From: Rhizobiaceae bacterium
GTDB taxonomy: Bacteria; Pseudomonadota; Alphaproteobacteria; Rhizobiales; Rhizobiaceae
DNA: 64,000 bases
Assembly (NCBI GenBank): GCA_017640615.1
Contig: JAEPQK010000005.1
Location: forward strand, 289,586-353,585
Direction of reading: 5' to 3'
The notes under the pieces are model-generated. The model searched no databases. It saw only the letters and a list, made by a program, of their open reading frames with translations, and was not told the DNA's origin. Each line of letters opens with the position of its first letter. Within the stretch, counting starts at the first letter, position 1. The position numbers and the translations under genes were made by a program. Below are positions 56,608-64,000 of the stretch, in pieces.

Positions 56608-57570
56608 ATGCCCCAACAAGCCGACTACATCACGATCAACGACATTCGAGAGACTGCAAAACGCCTCTCCAATTGGGGACGCTGGGGGCCGGAAGATCAG
56701 ATCGGTACACTGAATCTCATTGGGGAAGAGGAGATCAAATACGCATCTTCGTTGGTGCGACGCGGAAAGACATTTTCATTAGCGCTGTCGCTGAAGGAAA
56801 AGATTCAGTCGGGCTTGTTTGGCGGTCGCTGGAACCCCATTCATTCCATGCTCGCCACCGGCACCGACGCAGCAACCGGACGTCAAGACGAACCGTCGCC
56901 ATACCTGCGGTACGCCGACGATGCGATCAGTATGCCTTGTCAGTCATCTACGCAGTGGGACGCTCTCTGCCACATCTTCCTCGATGACAAGATGTACAAC
57001 GGATTTGACGCAACGCTGGTCGACGCGCGGGGCGCTCAAAAGCTAGGTATCGAACATGTTCGCGATCGGATGGTTGGTCGTGGCGTATTGCTTGATATCG
57101 CTCGCTACAAGGGCGTCGAACATCTTGCCGACGGTGAGGCGGTAGACGCCAATACGCTGGATCAGTGCATCGCCGCGCAGAAGGTTGAGATCAGGAAGGG
57201 CGATTTCGTAATCGTTCGAACTGGGCAACAGGAACGATGTCTCGCAAGCGGCGACTGGACAGGCTACGCCGGAGGCGATGCACCGGGCCTCGCGTTCGAT
57301 ACAGCGGAATGGCTGAAAGACAAAGATGTCGCCGGCATTTGCACCGACACCTGGGGATGTGAGGTTCGGCCGAACAACTCCGAGGCCAACCAACCCTGGC
57401 ATTGGGTTGTGATTCCAGCGCTCGGCATCTCCATGGGCGAGATATTCTATCTCAAGGAACTGGCTGAGGATTGCGATCAGGACCGGGTCTTCGAGTTCCT
57501 CTTCGTAGCGCCTCCTCTCCATCTTCCAGGTGGCGCAGGATCACCTATCAATCCGCAAGCAATCAAATAG
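56608..57570 (+). CDS. Cyclase-family (kynurenine formamidase-like) metal hydrolase
   Basis: A 320-residue protein of PF04199. It opens with [20 protein letters not shown] and [11 protein letters not shown], typical of the bacterial cyclase branch. The active-site motif, H-x-G-T-H-x-D in formamidases, reads [11 protein letters not shown] at residues 112-122: the Asp and last His are kept, while the first two His are Gln. Such STQWD variants form a separate subfamily of unknown substrate. Relatives hydrolyse amides or lactams such as isatin. GGAGG lies five bases before the ATG. It is first in the TetR-controlled operon. Confidence 0.87.
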   Translation: MPQQADYITINDIRETAKRLSNWGRWGPEDQIGTLNLIGEEEIKYASSLVRRGKTFSLALSLKEKIQSGLFGGRWNPIHSMLATGTDAATGRQDEPSPYLRYADDAISMPCQSSTQWDALCHIFLDDKMYNGFDATLVDARGAQKLGIEHVRDRMVGRGVLLDIARYKGVEHLADGEAVDANTLDQCIAAQKVEIRKGDFVIVRTGQQERCLASGDWTGYAGGDAPGLAFDTAEWLKDKDVAGICTDTWGCEVRPNNSEANQPWHWVVIPALGISMGEIFYLKELAEDCDQDRVFEFLFVAPPLHLPGGAGSPINPQAIK

Positions 57571-57578
57571 GCAGCTCG

Positions 57579-58886
57579 ATGGCAATCAGACTCAAATCCG
57601 CTTCTACGAAGAAGCTTTCAACCTCGTCGGGCCGATCTGTACGCGACACGGTCGAGGAGATCATCGATGAAGTAGCAACGCGCGGAGACCATGCGGTCCG
57701 TTTGTACTCGGAAAAGTTCGACAGCTGGTCTCCGGATGCGTTTCGCCTCGGCGATGGCGAGATCAATCGACTGATTGCGCAATTGAGTGAGGACGAACTC
57801 CGCGACATTCAGTTCGCGCAGGAGCAAGTGCGCAACTTCGCTGGCGCGCAGAGAGCTTGCGTAACTGACTTGGAGATTGAAACGCGGCCGGGTGTCGTTC
57901 TTGGTCATCGAAATGTGCCGATCGGGTCCGTCGGTTGTTATGTGCCGAGCGGCAGGTATCCGATGATCGCTTCGGCTCATATGTCGGTGGTGACCGCCAA
58001 GGTCGCAGGCGTCCCGAGAGTTGCAGCATTCACGCCCCCGTTCCAGGGTCAGCCACACCCGGCCATCGTTGCCGCGCTCCACTTCGGCGGCGCCGACGAA
58101 ATCTATATTCTAGGTGGTGTGCAGGCCGTCGCTGCCATGGCGCTCGGGACTGATTCAATCGAGGCGGTCGATATGATCGTCGGACCAGGCAATGCCTATG
58201 TGGCTGAGGCGAAAAGGCAACTCTTTGGAAGGGTAGGTATCGATCTATTCGCCGGACCAACTGAGACACTCGTCATCGCAGATGAGATTGCCGACCCCGA
58301 GATATGTGCAACTGATCTTCTCGGGCAAGCGGAGCACGGCCCAACATCTCCCGCAGTCTTGCTCACTACCTCGCAACGCCTCGCAGAGCGCACATTGGTT
58401 GAAGTGGAGCGATTGCTGACCATATTGCCGACAGCCGAAGTCGCTCAGCGTTCCTGGGAGGATTTTGGTGAGGTCATTGTCTGCGACGATTTGGATGAAG
58501 CTGTTCAAATAGCGAACCAGCTCGCATTCGAGCATGTGCAGGTAATGACCGCCGATCCGGATTATTTTCTGCAGAACATGACGAACTATGGCGCACTATT
58601 CCTGGGTGAGCGGACGAACGTTGCCTACGGCGATAAGGTCATAGGAACCAACCACACTCTGCCGACCTCAAGGGCAGCCCGCTACACCGGTGGATTGTGG
58701 GTTGGCAAATTTCTGAAGACGGTGACCTACCAGCGTGTCACGACCGACGAAGCTTCTTCGGAGATTGGAGAATACTGTTCGCGGCTTTGCATGATGGAAG
58801 GGTTTGTGGGCCACGCTGAGCAAGCCAACATCCGGGTCCGCCGCTTCGGCGGTAAGAATGTTGCCTATGGGGCCGCTTGTGACTAA
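57579..58886 (+). CDS. Histidinol dehydrogenase-like NAD-dependent dehydrogenase (catabolic paralogue)
   Basis: A 435-residue HisD-family enzyme. It has [34 protein letters not shown], the zinc and catalytic segment [13 protein letters not shown] (Gln, Glu-His) and the C-terminal [13 protein letters not shown]. HisD enzymes carry out two-step oxidation of an alcohol to an acid. There is no other his gene nearby, and it lies eight bases after the cyclase gene, so it is a catabolic paralogue, like the sulfolactate/DHPS dehydrogenase HpsN. Start ATG 57579 (MAIRLK). The alcohol substrate is unknown. Confidence 0.88.
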   Translation: MAIRLKSASTKKLSTSSGRSVRDTVEEIIDEVATRGDHAVRLYSEKFDSWSPDAFRLGDGEINRLIAQLSEDELRDIQFAQEQVRNFAGAQRACVTDLEIETRPGVVLGHRNVPIGSVGCYVPSGRYPMIASAHMSVVTAKVAGVPRVAAFTPPFQGQPHPAIVAALHFGGADEIYILGGVQAVAAMALGTDSIEAVDMIVGPGNAYVAEAKRQLFGRVGIDLFAGPTETLVIADEIADPEICATDLLGQAEHGPTSPAVLLTTSQRLAERTLVEVERLLTILPTAEVAQRSWEDFGEVIVCDDLDEAVQIANQLAFEHVQVMTADPDYFLQNMTNYGALFLGERTNVAYGDKVIGTNHTLPTSRAARYTGGLWVGKFLKTVTYQRVTTDEASSEIGEYCSRLCMMEGFVGHAEQANIRVRRFGGKNVAYGAACD

Positions 58887-59643
58887 TTCGGCCATCGCCT
58901 CAAGCTTTAGCATCATGGGCAAGCGTGCCCTCGTTACCGGCGGTAGCCGCGGTATTGGTAGGGCTGCTGCTCTCGCGCTAGCGGAGAGCGGAGCGGCTGT
59001 TGACGTGCTTGCACGCACGTCCGCCGATTTACATCGGGTTCAAGCGGATGTTCGGTCACTCGGACGCGATAGCGATGCCATCGAATGCAATGTGCTTGAT
59101 GATGTCGAACTCAAACGTCAGCTTGGGAACCGGCCACCTTACGACATTCTTGTCAACAATGCCGGGACCAATCGACCTAATCCGCTGACGGAAGTTTCGA
59201 TGGATGATTTCGACGCCGTGATGGCCTTGAACGTTCGCTCGTTGTTTCGAATTACGCAGTTGGTCGTACCCGGCATGGTTGGGCTGGGGGGCGGATCGAT
59301 AATTAACATATCCTCACAAATGGGTCATGTCGGTGCTGCCAACCGCTCGGTCTATTGTGCCTCGAAGTGGGCCGTTGAGGGGCTGACGCGGGCTCTCGCC
59401 GTGGAATTGGCTCCAGCCGGTGTTCGGGTGAATACCGTCTGTCCGACATTTGTACTTACCGAGATGACCAGGCCTTTCTTCGAAGACGAGTCTTTTCGCG
59501 CTGAGGTGCTCGGCAAAATAAAATTAGGCCGCCTTGCTGAGGACAGGGATCTTGTCGGCGCGATCGTGTTTCTCGCGTCGCAGGCTTCGGCAATGACTAC
59601 CGGGAGCTCAATAGTAGTCGATGGAGGTTGGACGGCCGAATGA
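58867..59643 (+). CDS. SDR-family oxidoreductase (first)
   Basis: A 258-residue classical short-chain dehydrogenase. The cofactor motif is [10 protein letters not shown], with NNAG in [10 protein letters not shown], the active-site Ser in NISSQMG and Tyr-x-x-x-Lys in YCASK. A C-terminal VDGGWTAE closes it. ATG 58867 overlaps the HisD-like gene by 20 bases; ATG 58915, directly before the Rossmann fold, is an alternative. It likely oxidises an alcohol or reduces a ketone in the same pathway. Confidence 0.9.
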   Translation: MGPLVTNSAIASSFSIMGKRALVTGGSRGIGRAAALALAESGAAVDVLARTSADLHRVQADVRSLGRDSDAIECNVLDDVELKRQLGNRPPYDILVNNAGTNRPNPLTEVSMDDFDAVMALNVRSLFRITQLVVPGMVGLGGGSIINISSQMGHVGAANRSVYCASKWAVEGLTRALAVELAPAGVRVNTVCPTFVLTEMTRPFFEDESFRAEVLGKIKLGRLAEDRDLVGAIVFLASQASAMTTGSSIVVDGGWTAE

Positions 59644-59696
59644 CAGACCGTACCGGAGGATCGCTCCCACAAATGCGAGATGATGGAGGAAGCAAG

Positions 59697-60197
59697 ATGT
59701 CGTTATTCCAGCAAATTTCGGACGCGCCGACGCTCAAAACTGCCTTTTCGCGAATACCGAGTGGTCTGGTGGCTGTGGCTGCGCTTGCTGAAGGTATGCC
59801 GCAAGGGATTGTAATGAGCTCGTTTTCGGCAGTCTCGATGAACCCTCCGCTCGTTTCCATTTGTGTTCAGCTGACCTCCTCGACTTGGCCTAAGCTCAGA
59901 GATGCAGGCACGCTTGGAGTTAGTTTTCTTGGAGAGGGTCAGGAGGAGGTCTGTGCTCAGTTCGCGAAGCCCTCGGACCAACGGTTCGACAATATTGATT
60001 GGTTTGCGGATCCGGAAGGCGCGGTGTTTCTCGAGGATGCAAGTGCTTGGATGCGCTGCAGCTTTGCGGAAGGCATGCGAGCCGGCGATCACATTATCGC
60101 GCTGATGACGGTCGAGTCGGCTGGCTGGGACGGCAAGCGGCCTCCGCTCATCTATTTAGAGCGGTCATTTCGCGAATTGGCGCCAGTAGCGAGCTGA
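59697..60197 (+). CDS. Flavin reductase (FMN:NAD(P)H) of the monooxygenase system
   Basis: A 166-residue DIM6/NTAB-type flavin reductase. The family segments are FSRIPSGLVAVAAL at the start, GIVMSSFSAVSMNPPLVSIC in the flavin site, and GDHIIALMTVESAGWDGKRP with LIYLERSFREL at the end. ATG 59697 has GGAGGAAG in front; an earlier ATG at 59640 overlaps the SDR stop codon. It is the probable FMNH2 supplier for the NtaA-type monooxygenase at 50.0 kb, as in NtaA/NtaB pairs. It lies in the TetR-controlled operon. Confidence 0.92.
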   Translation: MSLFQQISDAPTLKTAFSRIPSGLVAVAALAEGMPQGIVMSSFSAVSMNPPLVSICVQLTSSTWPKLRDAGTLGVSFLGEGQEEVCAQFAKPSDQRFDNIDWFADPEGAVFLEDASAWMRCSFAEGMRAGDHIIALMTVESAGWDGKRPPLIYLERSFRELAPVAS

Positions 60198-60238
60198 AGC
60201 TTTGCAGCAGCAGAACAACTTTGGACGCGAGTCCAAAC

Positions 60239-61009
60239 ATGCGGGAGTCGAATCTATTGACTGACTTCATTCGGGGAAAAGTTATTCTAATCACCGGCGC
60301 GTCCTCTGGCATAGGCGAAGCGACCGCGAGGCTTTTGGCGGAAAGCGGTGCGAAGGTCGTTCTTGGTGCCCGTCGTAAATGCAAGCTCAAGAAAATTGTC
60401 ACTGACATCAATCGTACTGGCGGGCTGGCCACATGCCGTGAGCTGGATGTTACCAAGCGTTCCGATAACGAGGCGATTGTTGACTTGGCCATCGATGCTT
60501 TCGGTCAACTTGATGCCGTACTGTTGAATGCAGGGATCATGCCGAGGTCACCAATTTCGGCTCTTGAAGTCGACAATTGGGACAGAATGGTTGACGTGAA
60601 CATCAAGGGTCTGATGTACGGGATTGCTGCAGCGATGCCGCGCTTCGTGGAGCAGAGGTCTGGCCATGTGTTGGCTGTCTCCTCAGTGGCGGGGCAGAAG
60701 AGCTATGCTGGGGCGGCCGTCTACGGCGGTACTAAGTGGTTCGTGCGCAACTTTATGGAAGTGCTCCGTATGGAATCGGTGGCAGAAGGCACAAACATAA
60801 AGACTACAACGCTATATCCGGCCGCAGTAAGGACGGAACTCATCAGTCTTATTGACGACAAACAGACTGCTGACGAGATGCGCAACTTTTACGATCGGTT
60901 TGCAGTCTCTCCTGCTCGCATTGCAGAGACTGTTGCCTACGCACTCAGTCTCCCCTTCGATACAACGATCAACGAAATAACAGTGGGTCCCACAAAGCAG
61001 CCTTGGTAA
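60239..61009 (+). CDS. SDR-family oxidoreductase (second)
   Basis: A 256-residue short-chain dehydrogenase. Cofactor motif TGASSGIGEA, NAG in LLNAGIMPRS, catalytic Ser in VSSVAGQKSY and Tyr-Lys in YGGTKWF are present. ATG 60239 is used; a TTG at 60257, with GGGAG nearby, is also possible and would drop six residues. It is the last gene of the TetR-controlled operon. It belongs to a different SDR branch from the first SDR (YdfG-like), so the two likely act on different carbons or intermediates. Confidence 0.88.
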   Translation: MRESNLLTDFIRGKVILITGASSGIGEATARLLAESGAKVVLGARRKCKLKKIVTDINRTGGLATCRELDVTKRSDNEAIVDLAIDAFGQLDAVLLNAGIMPRSPISALEVDNWDRMVDVNIKGLMYGIAAAMPRFVEQRSGHVLAVSSVAGQKSYAGAAVYGGTKWFVRNFMEVLRMESVAEGTNIKTTTLYPAAVRTELISLIDDKQTADEMRNFYDRFAVSPARIAETVAYALSLPFDTTINEITVGPTKQPW

Positions 61010-61493
61010 GTCTGTGCGCAAGTGTTGGGCGGCAACTTGCCTGTGCAATCGGCCCTCGGCTCTACCTATCAATACCCAATTGCTCCGTATCATTCGTGCT
61101 CGCGTGACCGTCCCCGCAACTTGCAAGTTGACTAGAACGCTAATGCCAGGCATGCGCCCGGCGCGATACGCCACCGCGGTCTCAGGAAGAACGCCATGCC
61201 CTCGTTAGGGAGAAAAACGAACCGTGTACGGTAGTTCTTGGTCCTGGAAACATAGATACCGAATCCCTGATACGTGACATCTTAATCCTCGTGTCGGGGT
61301 TCAAATCCCTCCACCCAAAGAAATCAATGATTTAGGCACGTACGCGAGGCTCTAGGCTCGCAATAGGCCTAGACTGCGAGCATTAGACTGTTTTTACAAT
61401 CTTACTACATGCGGTCGAGATCAGGCCGTGTTTTGGGGCCGGGAGCGGACGGGCAGGTTTGAGCCAGCTAAGGATCCAAGCGGCCGTTGAAGC
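61010..61493. other. 484-bp region with a tRNA-3'-end-like scrap and short hairpins
   Basis: No gene is supported. At 61291-61319 the sequence GTGTCGGGGTTCAAATCCCT, continuing CCACCC, looks like a tRNA T arm and 3' acceptor half, but the 5' half of a tRNA is missing upstream and the outer stem base pair fails. At 61344-61373 overlapping inverted repeats (GCGAG/CTCGC and TCTAGGC/GCCTAGA) follow. These may be remnants of an attachment site. Confidence 0.45.
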
Positions 61494-61748
61494 CTATGTT
61501 TGCCTAAATGCCCGACTTGGCGAGCCAGACCGCCAATTGTTGCCAGCCCCAAGCCTACTCTCGAGTTTCGCACCGCCAATATCGGCGAGGATGGCGTAGG
61601 TGGCACGCACGATCAACAGCACGAGCAGTGGCAACAGAGCGGCAATTGTCGGCAGCGATGAAAGCATGATGGCGCGCATGAGCCGATGGTTCGATTCCGA
61701 AAGCACAACCGGTCGTGACAATGTGATTGCCTTTGCTACGCTATCCAT
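61494..61748 (-). CDS. Hypothetical small membrane protein, doubtful
   Basis: An 84-residue open frame. It has one strongly hydrophobic segment (about residues 33-53, LPTIAALLPLLVLLIV) and a basic C-terminal end. I do not recognise a family. It is the only frame of note in a stretch of 800 bases between the catabolic operon and the AlpA-like gene. Coding potential is unproven. Confidence 0.25.
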   Translation of the reverse strand: MDSVAKAITLSRPVVLSESNHRLMRAIMLSSLPTIAALLPLLVLLIVRATYAILADIGGAKLESRLGAGNNWRSGSPSRAFRQT

Positions 61749-61807
61749 CCCTCGGGGTTTGTCACCACCGGGGCATCGCGATGCTCCCTAAACAAGGAGT
61801 TCTCGCG

Positions 61808-61963
61808 ATGAGGATACTATCGAAACGGCAGATGAAGGAGCTCGTCCTGTATTCACCGCAACACATTGCTCGACTGGAGGCGGCAGGCCAGTTCCCTAAG
61901 CGGATACGACTGGGCCAGAACCGGGTTGGCTGGGTTGAGGAAGAGGTACTTGGTTGGCTCTAG
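61808..61963 (+). pseudogene. AlpA-like DNA-binding regulator, cut by an in-frame amber codon
   Basis: The 51-residue reading starts at ATG 61808 with AAGGAG eight bases upstream. It shows the AlpA/MerR-like winged helix: RILSKRQMKELVLYSPQHIA, then RLEAAGQFPKRIRLG and VGWVEEEVLGWL. AlpA proteins of this kind usually continue with a basic helix. Reading through the TAG gives ESIDRREVSARHS before a TGA at about 62003, just such a tail. So the gene looks truncated by one nonsense change. AlpA genes mark prophages and integrative elements. Confidence 0.6.
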
Positions 61964-62090
61964 GAAAGCATCGACCGTCGAGAAGTCTCTGCTCGACACT
62001 CCTGAGAAGGAGCGGGTGGATCGTCCGGCCGGGTGGTCCACCCTGTGCCCATATACCAGAACCTGTTAAGGAGTAACCGTGCAGTGTCAC

Positions 62091-63566
62091 TCATTGCGCA
62101 GGTGGCGCAGTGTCTGAGCCACCACTGTCGGCCTCGAAATGATTGGGTGGCACATTGATTGTCCACGTGACACCATCGGGGCCGATGTCATAGCTGACTT
62201 CTGCGTTCAACACGGCCTTGGCATGGGAGGTAAGCACAGTGTTGCCGAAACCCTTCCGACGCGGACCGCTATCGACCACAATGCCCTTTTCGCTCCATTC
62301 GAAATGCAGGGGGCCATTCCTTCGAGGAACGTCCCAAGTAATCTGAACTTCGCCCTTGTCCTGTACGAGCGCACCATATTTTGCTGAGTTGGTGGCCAGC
62401 TCATGCACGGCCATACCAATTGTCTGGACGCACTCAGGCTGTAGATAGATGCTTGGACCCTCGATCTTTACGCTTCGGTTCGCCTCCGGTGAGACGAAGG
62501 GTTCGAGGTGCGAGACTACTACGTCTTTCAGTGGCACATCTGCCCAGGAATTGTGAACCAACAGATCGGTGGATTTCGTCAGCGATGCCAGCCGTTGGCC
62601 GAAGCTCTCGTTGAAGCCTTCGAGGGTCTCTGCGGATCGGGCGGTCTGGCGCTGAATGGCAGTAACGACGCTCAGCATGTTCTTGGCCCGATGGATCACT
62701 TCCCGCGCGATGAGGTCTCGTGCCCGTTCGGCTCTTCTCACACTGGTGACGTCCCGATGGATATTCGAAATCGCAATGATCTCTCCATCTGGACGTCGTA
62801 TTGGCGCACAACTGATCCAAACTTCGCGTTCGGTGCCATCCTTCGCGACACGCGTCGCCTCGAAATCCTGCAAACGCCCCGCGATGATTTCGTCACGATA
62901 GTAGCTCACCCGTTTCGGCCAATCTGACGGGTAAAGTGTTTCAAGCGGCTGACCGACGATATCTGCAGACGTGTAACCGTAGAGGCGCTCAGCGGAGCGG
63001 TTCCAGGTGATTATTCTGCCGTCAAGATCGTAACAGATGATGGCATCGCTCGTCGTCGCTACCACGGTTGCCATTGCATCCGAGTTGATGAGTGCTTGCT
63101 CGATATCGTCGCTTTCGACGTGCCGTCTGGTGATGTTACGGTGCTGAACAATTAAGTAGTTCTGGTCGTTGCGAGGATAGCGATTGGCCGTGAGTTCAAA
63201 CCAGCGTTTCTCTGTCGGACTGTCGCAAGGGTATTCACACCGAAACGTTTCTCCAGTCGTCAGCGTTCGACGCAGTCCATCCGGGATGATGCGAGCCTCT
63301 GAGCTGGAGAACCCCTCCGCAGTAGAACAGACGGACATATAGTTGTTGCCAACGGAGCAACGTGTGGGATCGCCTCCGTTCTCGGCAGAAAACCGCTCCC
63401 ATGCCTCATTCGAGGCGATAATCTGGCCGGATGCATCCAGAACGACAACTTCATCGTCCAGAGCGTCTAGGACATCAAACACCCCGGATAATTCCCGGTG
63501 CTGGCCTAGAGTACGCATTAGAGTGTCCGCCAAATTTTCGCTGCGATAGCGATGTCGATAAGCCAT
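62091..63566 (-). CDS. HWE-family sensor histidine kinase with PAS domains
   Basis: A 491-residue soluble kinase. Two PAS regions are seen: about 27-150 (VVVLDASGQIIASNEAWERF) and about 165-290 (DAIICYDLDGRIITWNRSAE). The HWE kinase part follows with the phosphorylated His in VIHRAKNMLSVVTAIQ, the HELATNSAKYGAL box and a closing GPDGVTWTINVP. ATG 63566 (MAYRHRY) follows GGCGAGGAAA; the open frame extends to 63647. HWE kinases are typical of rhizobia and often feed the general stress response, but no phyR or ecfG gene is nearby. Confidence 0.88.
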   Translation of the reverse strand: MAYRHRYRSENLADTLMRTLGQHRELSGVFDVLDALDDEVVVLDASGQIIASNEAWERFSAENGGDPTRCSVGNNYMSVCSTAEGFSSSEARIIPDGLRRTLTTGETFRCEYPCDSPTEKRWFELTANRYPRNDQNYLIVQHRNITRRHVESDDIEQALINSDAMATVVATTSDAIICYDLDGRIITWNRSAERLYGYTSADIVGQPLETLYPSDWPKRVSYYRDEIIAGRLQDFEATRVAKDGTEREVWISCAPIRRPDGEIIAISNIHRDVTSVRRAERARDLIAREVIHRAKNMLSVVTAIQRQTARSAETLEGFNESFGQRLASLTKSTDLLVHNSWADVPLKDVVVSHLEPFVSPEANRSVKIEGPSIYLQPECVQTIGMAVHELATNSAKYGALVQDKGEVQITWDVPRRNGPLHFEWSEKGIVVDSGPRRKGFGNTVLTSHAKAVLNAEVSYDIGPDGVTWTINVPPNHFEADSGGSDTAPPAQ

Positions 63567-63767
63567 TTTCCTCGCCGAGCCAATTTTCGAGGCCTTTCTG
63601 GTGCGCCTCATAGAAGCTTGCGGCCCAATTGATGGCTCGGGAGCCACGCACCTGTCGCATCATTCGAGTTACGAAGGCCGTCCCGCGCTACTCGAAAAAA
63701 TGTGGTGACGCAGGCGCAGTGCTGCAACGAGCTTGACGCTTCGCTGCAGCGGCGGCGTTAATGGGAT

Positions 63768-64000
63768 ATGAGCTACAAGCCCAAGCTGTATACGGACCTC
63801 GCGCCCGATCTGCTGGTCAGCGATGCAGAGGAAGTGCTGGCGTTCTGTTCAACTGTCTTCAACGCGGAGCGGCTGCGGGTCATTCCCGGCGGAGACGGCC
63901 GCATTGTCCATGCGGAATGCAGGGTTGGAGACACAGTCCTGATGATGGGCGAAGCCGATGGCCCACCAGCTATGCTGCACGTCTATCTAGATGATCCAGA
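63768..64000 (+). CDS. VOC-superfamily (PhnB/glyoxalase-like) protein, partial
   Basis: The first 77 codons of a protein running past the right edge. It begins MSYKPKLYTDLAPDLLVSDA, followed by EEVLAFCSTVFNAERLRVIP, and VHAECRVGDTVLMMGEA with LHVYLDDP at the edge. This is the first beta-alpha-beta unit of a PhnB-type vicinal oxygen chelate protein. The start ATG is at 63768. It is GC-rich like the left part of the window and likely marks the return to core chromosome. Confidence 0.72.
   Translation, partial: MSYKPKLYTDLAPDLLVSDAEEVLAFCSTVFNAERLRVIPGGDGRIVHAECRVGDTVLMMGEADGPPAMLHVYLDDP

Larger units (their letters stand above)
47618..62003. mobile_element. Putative genomic island behind tRNA-Arg
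   Basis: From the base after the tRNA CCA, GC content drops visibly and codon choice changes (more AT-ending codons, TTG start) up to the AlpA-like gene near 62 kb. The content is purely accessory: transport, catabolic enzymes and regulators. A tRNA-3'-end-like scrap lies at 61291-61319 and a phage/island-type AlpA gene at 61808. No integrase, transposase or exact repeat of the tRNA end was seen in the window, so the right edge is an estimate and the element is probably not mobile by itself. Confidence 0.55.

Noticed and set aside
57579..58886. Annotating the gene as biosynthetic hisD
   Set aside because: No other histidine genes are near, and operon partners are catabolic; kept as a HisD-family paralogue without a symbol.
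48192..61009. Calling the cluster an organosulfonate degradation pathway
   Set aside because: The importer and the HisD-like enzyme would fit, but no desulfonating enzyme (SuyAB, Xsc, CuyA) is present and the oxygenase is NtaA-like rather than SsuD-like.
61283..61320. A complete tRNA or tmRNA gene at this point
   Set aside because: Only a T-arm-like half is present; no D arm, anticodon arm or 5' acceptor strand precedes it.

Overview
The window looks like a chromosomal segment of an alphaproteobacterium of the order Hyphomicrobiales (rhizobia; Phyllobacteriaceae-like). The evidence is high GC, a short bacterial SRP RNA, a membrane-anchored CycM-type cytochrome c, and rhizobial gene neighbourhoods such as dnaX-ybaB-recR, def-fmt-truA, dapE, dapD, argB, engB and yidC-rnpA-rpmH. 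The genus cannot be fixed from sequence reading alone.

Left part (1-17.4 kb): a YejABEF-type peptide ABC operon with two tandem binding proteins, a cytochrome c, pheA, nudC, a HIT protein, the SRP RNA, an ArsR-SRPBCC pair, a YCII protein, dnaX-ybaB-recR, an MltB-type transglycosylase, a luciferase-like oxidoreductase, a CAP protein, a HAD hydrolase and rmuC. Middle part (17.4-47.3 kb): pieces of one old housekeeping cluster, with unrelated cassettes between them. A FitAB/VapBC-type toxin-antitoxin pair splits def from fmt-truA. An Lrp-MFS pair, DUF805 genes, a copper locus, phhA with its Lrp regulator, an amidase and a SigK/RskA/fasciclin module lie between dapE, dapD, argB, engB and yidC. 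Fasciclin (FAS1) domains occur in two opposed genes that share a nearly identical domain. A Vat-type acetyltransferase precedes engB. After rpmH come a DUF547 protein, a TVP38 protein, an FAD disulfide reductase and an orphan histidine kinase.

Right part (47.6-about 62 kb): directly behind tRNA-Arg(ACG) the base composition becomes visibly more AT-rich. A catabolic accessory region follows: ABC ATPase and permease, an NtaA/DszA-type flavin monooxygenase with its own binding protein, LysR, RidA, a CocE/NonD hydrolase, TetR, a cyclase-family hydrolase, a HisD-like dehydrogenase, two SDRs and a flavin reductase. Three matching palindromes in front of tetR and the cyclase operon give a readable control circuit. 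The region closes with a tRNA-3'-end-like scrap and an AlpA-like regulator cut by an amber codon. No integrase or transposase is visible. An HWE-family histidine kinase and the start of a VOC protein follow.

The best candidate for an undescribed system is this catabolic cluster: uptake, flavin-dependent oxygenation with a dedicated reductase, hydrolysis by the cyclase and CocE enzymes, stepwise oxidation by HisD-like and SDR enzymes, and RidA removal of reactive imines. Its substrate cannot be named from sequence.
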